Shown: in pieces, positions 6,087-8,412 of the stretch
Layout of the letters: the number at the start of each line of letters is the position of its first letter
How positions within the stretch are numbered: the first letter of the stretch is position 1
DNA from: DATAVB01 sp040414495
Lineage (GTDB): Bacteria > Actinomycetota > Actinomycetes > Mycobacteriales > QHCD01
Reading direction: 5' to 3'
Length of the DNA: 8,412 nt
Assembly: GCA_040414495.1 (NCBI GenBank)
Contig: JBEDUI010000019.1
Span: forward strand, 1 to 8,412
Notes under the pieces: model-generated
What the model was told of the DNA's origin: nothing
The model's input: only the letters and a program-made list of their open reading frames with translations
The model's database searches: none
Program-made: the position numbers and the translations under genes

Positions 6087-6092
6087 TAGTAT
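6087..6092 (+). promoter_or_regulatory. -10 element of a probably leaderless VOC transcript
   Basis: TAGTAT ends 6 nt before the ATG at 6099. That spacing would place the transcription start at the A of the start codon. No Shine-Dalgarno sequence is present between them. This is the common leaderless arrangement of actinobacteria. Confidence 0.55.
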
Positions 6093-6098
6093 GCGGTC

Positions 6099-6485
6099 AT
6101 GTTTCGCAGCCCGCAGGTGAACTTCTACGTACAGGACGTCGAAACCGCGATCCGTTTCTACGGCGACCTGTTCGGCTTCACCGAGACGTTCCGCACCGGG
6201 CCGACCGGCACGCCGATCCACGCCGAAATGCAATTGGGCGATTTCACCCTGGGGCTCGGCTCGATCGACTCGGCCCGCGAAATGCATGGCATTCCGGCCG
6301 GCACCGGTCCGGCCCGGGCCGAATTGGTGCTGTGGACCGACGATATCGACGCTGCCTACGCGCGGGTCGTCGAGCAGGGAGCGCAGCCGCTCACCCCGCC
6401 GCACGATTTCGTCGGCACGTTGCGAGCCGGCTGGATCACCGACCCGGACGGCAATCCGGTCCAACTCGTGAGCCGCCGCGGCTGA
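6099..6485 (+). CDS. VOC-superfamily (glyoxalase/bleomycin-resistance fold) protein
   Basis: This 128-aa protein is built of two beta-alpha-beta-beta-beta modules, as in glyoxalase I, dioxygenases and antibiotic-binding proteins. Module one is about 5-55 (VNFYVQDVETAIRFYGDLFG), and module two is 73-126, ending in WITDPDGNPVQLV. Canonical metal-ligand positions are altered: Asn8 stands where a histidine is usual and Gln122 where a glutamate is usual. It may therefore be a ligand-binding rather than a metallo-enzyme member. The substrate is unknown. It probably starts without a leader, from TAGTAT just upstream, and is divergent from the dehydratase-like gene. Its stop lies in a 10-bp tandem duplication shared with the convergent UdgX gene. 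Confidence 0.85.
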   Translation: MFRSPQVNFYVQDVETAIRFYGDLFGFTETFRTGPTGTPIHAEMQLGDFTLGLGSIDSAREMHGIPAGTGPARAELVLWTDDIDAAYARVVEQGAQPLTPPHDFVGTLRAGWITDPDGNPVQLVSRRG

Positions 6486-6499
6486 ATTAGGCTGAATTA
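6480..6499. repeat. 10-bp perfect tandem duplication at a convergent gene junction
   Basis: GGCTGAATTA occurs twice head to tail. Copy one supplies the TGA stop of the VOC gene (6483-6485). Copy two supplies the TAA stop of UdgX on the minus strand (6497-6499). A single copy would contain both stops, so the duplication is neutral for both proteins. Confidence 0.75.
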
Positions 6500-7141
6500 C
6501 CCGTCTAACGCCTTTCGGGCAACCAGCAGATCCTCGCGGAATCCTTTGTAGACCGTGTCGCGATCTTCGGCCCGCAGTACTGCCGAGGGGTGGATCGTCG
6601 CCACAATGCGCATGTTCGGCGGGAGCGGGTCCGGCGGGTCAAGCAGTTGACCGTGTTGTTTGGTCACCCGGAACGACGTACCCAGAACCGCTTTGGCCGC
6701 GACCGCGCCCAGGCAGACCAGTAATTCTGGCTGTACGGCGGCGAGTTCGGCGCGCCACCACGGTGCGCACGCCGCCGATTCGAGCTGACTCGGGGTCTTG
6801 TGCAGCCGTCGTTTTCCGCGTTGTACGAATTTGAAATGCTTGACCGCATTCGTCAGGTACAGCTCATCGCGGGCCAGCCCGACGTCATCGAGCACCCGGT
6901 CCAGGACCCGCCCGGCCGGACCGACGAACGGCTCGCCGGCCCGATCCTCGTAATCGCCCGGCGTTTCACCGATGAGCATCAGGCGCGCTTTGGCCGGCCC
7001 GGCGCCAAAAACTGTCTGGCTGGCCGCTTCGTACAGCGGGCAACCCTGACAATCGGCGGCGGCCTGGCGCAGCGCGGACAGGCTCTTCGAGCCGGGCGGC
7101 AGGAATTGCTCCGCCCCGACCGGCTTGGGTTCCCGGGTCAC
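6497..7141 (-). CDS. udgX: UdgX-type uracil-DNA glycosylase (Fe-S, DNA-crosslinking family)
   Basis: This 214-aa protein of the family 4-related uracil-DNA glycosylases removes uracil from DNA. Motif A is GETPGDYEDRAGEPFVGPAG (58-77) and motif B is HPSAVLR (184-190). The diagnostic UdgX insertion KRRLHKTPS (110-118) is present. In M. smegmatis UdgX the histidine of KRRIH attacks the sugar and leaves the enzyme covalently bound to DNA; here it is His114. Four cysteines at 31, 34, 125 and 143 fit a 4Fe-4S cluster. The segment LYLTNAVKHFKF (94-105) is also typical. The GTG start overlaps the stop of the upstream SRPBCC gene by 4 bp (GTGA), so it is probably co-translated with that gene. It is convergent with the VOC gene. 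The symbol rests on the KRRxH motif. Confidence 0.93.
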   Translation of the reverse strand: MTREPKPVGAEQFLPPGSKSLSALRQAAADCQGCPLYEAASQTVFGAGPAKARLMLIGETPGDYEDRAGEPFVGPAGRVLDRVLDDVGLARDELYLTNAVKHFKFVQRGKRRLHKTPSQLESAACAPWWRAELAAVQPELLVCLGAVAAKAVLGTSFRVTKQHGQLLDPPDPLPPNMRIVATIHPSAVLRAEDRDTVYKGFREDLLVARKALDG

Positions 7142-7590
7142 GGAACCCCCACCGGATGCCGGTTTTCCACGACTTTGCCCAAGGTACGGACCATTCGCCG
7201 GTTCCGGAATCGCAACGCGACATCCAATGCGATGTTGTGCAGTCGTTCACCCAGGCCGGACAGCGGGTGTTCGTCCAGAATCACCAACGACTGCGTCCGA
7301 CCCCACGGCATGATCGTGATCGAGATACGGGCCGTACCGAGCCGGCCGGCGTGCGCCTCCAATTCCAACTGGCGCTCGGGCTCGACCAAACGCACGATCG
7401 TCTGATCCTGCCAGGTCAGCGCGCCAACGCCCACCACGAAGCCGATCCGGGCGCCTACCGCGGGCCAGTCCTCGTCCACTTCGCGTATTTCCCTGGTGCC
7501 GGCGACCCATTCGGCGTAGGCACGGGCGTCGCCGAGCACCTCCCAGACGGCACGCGGCGGACGGTCGATGAGCACGTGGAAAATTGCCAT
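7138..7590 (-). CDS. SRPBCC-fold (polyketide cyclase/START-like) protein
   Basis: This 150-aa protein has the helix-grip pattern of SRPBCC ligand-binding domains. It begins with a strand plus a helix holding RPPRAVWEVLGDARAYAEWV (10-29). Repeated strands follow (ISITIMPWG, 89-97), and a long C-terminal helix carries LSGLGERLHNIALDVALRFR (110-129). Members bind or convert hydrophobic small molecules, and many actinobacterial ones have no known role. There are no catalytic residues I can assign. The ATG at 7588-7590 lacks a good Shine-Dalgarno; GGGGAT about 10 nt upstream is the best candidate. Its stop overlaps the UdgX start, so the two form a short operon, but a functional link to DNA repair is only inferred from that. 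Confidence 0.85.
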   Translation of the reverse strand: MAIFHVLIDRPPRAVWEVLGDARAYAEWVAGTREIREVDEDWPAVGARIGFVVGVGALTWQDQTIVRLVEPERQLELEAHAGRLGTARISITIMPWGRTQSLVILDEHPLSGLGERLHNIALDVALRFRNRRMVRTLGKVVENRHPVGVP

Positions 7591-7642
7591 GCCTGGTTAT
7601 CCCCGCCACCGTCGCCGGCCAACCCCCAAGGCAAAACCGGAA

Positions 7643-8412
7643 TTACCGACGTCGTGGTAGCAACCGCACGGTCGGCAACGGTGGGGCCGGAATTCGCTCG
7701 CTCTCGCCGCCCACGACCGGGCCGAACCGGCGGCCGTCCAGGCTTTCCCAGTCGGACCGGGCCGCCGCGATCTCCTCATGGCTGCGGCCGACGAAGTTCC
7801 ACCACATGACGATCCGCTCCTCGAACGGCTCACCGCCCAGCAGCAGCACCCGCCCGTCGCCGCGCAGCGCCAGCTCGGTACGCCCGCGCCCCAGGTACAG
7901 CAGCGTGCCGGGGCCCAGCGCGACGCCATCCAGCTCGGCGCGCCCGTCGAGCACGAGCGTCCCGTACTCGAAATCCTCGCGCAGCGGCAACCGGCCACCG
8001 CCGGTGAGGACCACCTCCGCGCCCAAGATGGGGCTGAAGGTCCGCGCGGGTGAGACCGCGCCGGCCAGCTCGCCCATGATGACCGTCACGGTCATGCCGC
8101 CATCGGCCACGACCGGAAGCTGCGGGTGGTGGGCGAAGTCAGGATCTGTTTGACGGTACGGGTCGGGAAGCGCGACCCACAGCTGCACACCCTGCAGTAC
8201 GGGCGAACGCGGCTGCGGTGACTCCTCGGAGTGGGCGATCCCCCGGCCCGCCGTCATCAGGTTGAGCTGGCCCGGCCGGATCAGCGCAGTACTGCCCAGG
8301 CTGTCCTGGTGCAGCACCTCGCCCCGGACCAGCCAGCTCACCGTCTGCAGGCCGGTGTGCGGGTGCGGGGGCACTCGCATGCCCGCGCCGGTGCTGGTGT
8401 CGTGCGGCCCGT
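7643..8412 (-). CDS. pirin-family protein, N-terminus outside window
   Basis: This is a bicupin protein whose frame is still open at the right edge. The ATG at 8378-8380 is internal to the family alignment, since the codons beyond it read GPHDTSTGAG, matching the usual stretch before the first metal motif. Counting from that Met, the iron ligands are His6 and His8 (HPHTGLQT) and His50 and Glu52 (AHSEES). The C-terminal cupin domain runs from about 95 and ends with the typical MWWNFVGRSHEEI (about 193-205). Pirins are non-heme iron proteins, some with quercetin dioxygenase activity and others acting as redox-sensitive regulators. The role here is not determined. It is followed after 52 bp by the SRPBCC gene on the same strand. 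No convincing terminator was seen in that gap, so read-through is possible. Confidence 0.92.
   Translation of the reverse strand, partial: GPHDTSTGAGMRVPPHPHTGLQTVSWLVRGEVLHQDSLGSTALIRPGQLNLMTAGRGIAHSEESPQPRSPVLQGVQLWVALPDPYRQTDPDFAHHPQLPVVADGGMTVTVIMGELAGAVSPARTFSPILGAEVVLTGGGRLPLREDFEYGTLVLDGRAELDGVALGPGTLLYLGRGRTELALRGDGRVLLLGGEPFEERIVMWWNFVGRSHEEIAAARSDWESLDGRRFGPVVGGESERIPAPPLPTVRLLPRRR

Noticed and set aside
5384..6490. 368-aa plus-strand reading frame spanning the dehydratase and VOC genes
   Set aside because: It crosses the divergent intergenic region and is antisense or out of frame to two genes with clear family motifs.
7591..7642. terminator or promoter between pirin and SRPBCC genes
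   Set aside because: No convincing stem-loop, T-run or -35/-10 pair. The GATAAC near the SRPBCC start is 5 nt from the ATG and too weak to call.

Overview
This window carries GC-rich DNA that reads as chromosomal sequence from an actinomycete. The grounds are strong G/C bias at third codon positions, GTG starts, a UdgX-type uracil-DNA glycosylase, a TlyA-family rRNA methyltransferase and one gene with a leaderless-type promoter. I cannot name the genus. Genes are packed tightly, with 14 bp or less between every convergent pair, and no gene-free stretch reaches 300 bases. I see no rRNA, tRNA, CRISPR array or transposase.

Left part (1-2173): the 3' end of a creatininase-family amidohydrolase on the + strand runs into a convergent TlyA-like methyltransferase. 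Upstream of that lies a 288-aa tyrosine recombinase on the same minus strand. The recombinase has unusual active-site residues. It is bracketed by symmetric DNA: a perfect 16-bp palindrome covers the codon of its nucleophilic tyrosine, and a three-copy 9-bp repeat lies just upstream of its start. Two of those three copies form a 10-8-10 inverted repeat.

Middle (2174-4815): an MFS efflux-type transporter (+) is convergent with a TetR regulator of the LmrA/YxaF type (-). The regulator is divergent from a classical SDR oxidoreductase (+). The regulator/SDR intergenic region holds two clear TGGAC...GTCCA palindromes 32 bp apart, which fits autoregulation plus control of the SDR.

Right part (4820-8412): an enolase-superfamily sugar-acid dehydratase-like enzyme (-) is divergent from a small VOC/glyoxalase-fold protein (+). 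Next come UdgX and an SRPBCC-fold protein (-), translationally coupled by a 4-bp overlap, and then a pirin (-) that runs off the right edge.

Most of the content is ordinary accessory metabolism, regulation and repair. The stretch that most deserves a second look is 1099-2173: recombinase, palindrome and repeat cluster. There, operator and recombination-site readings of the same repeats compete.
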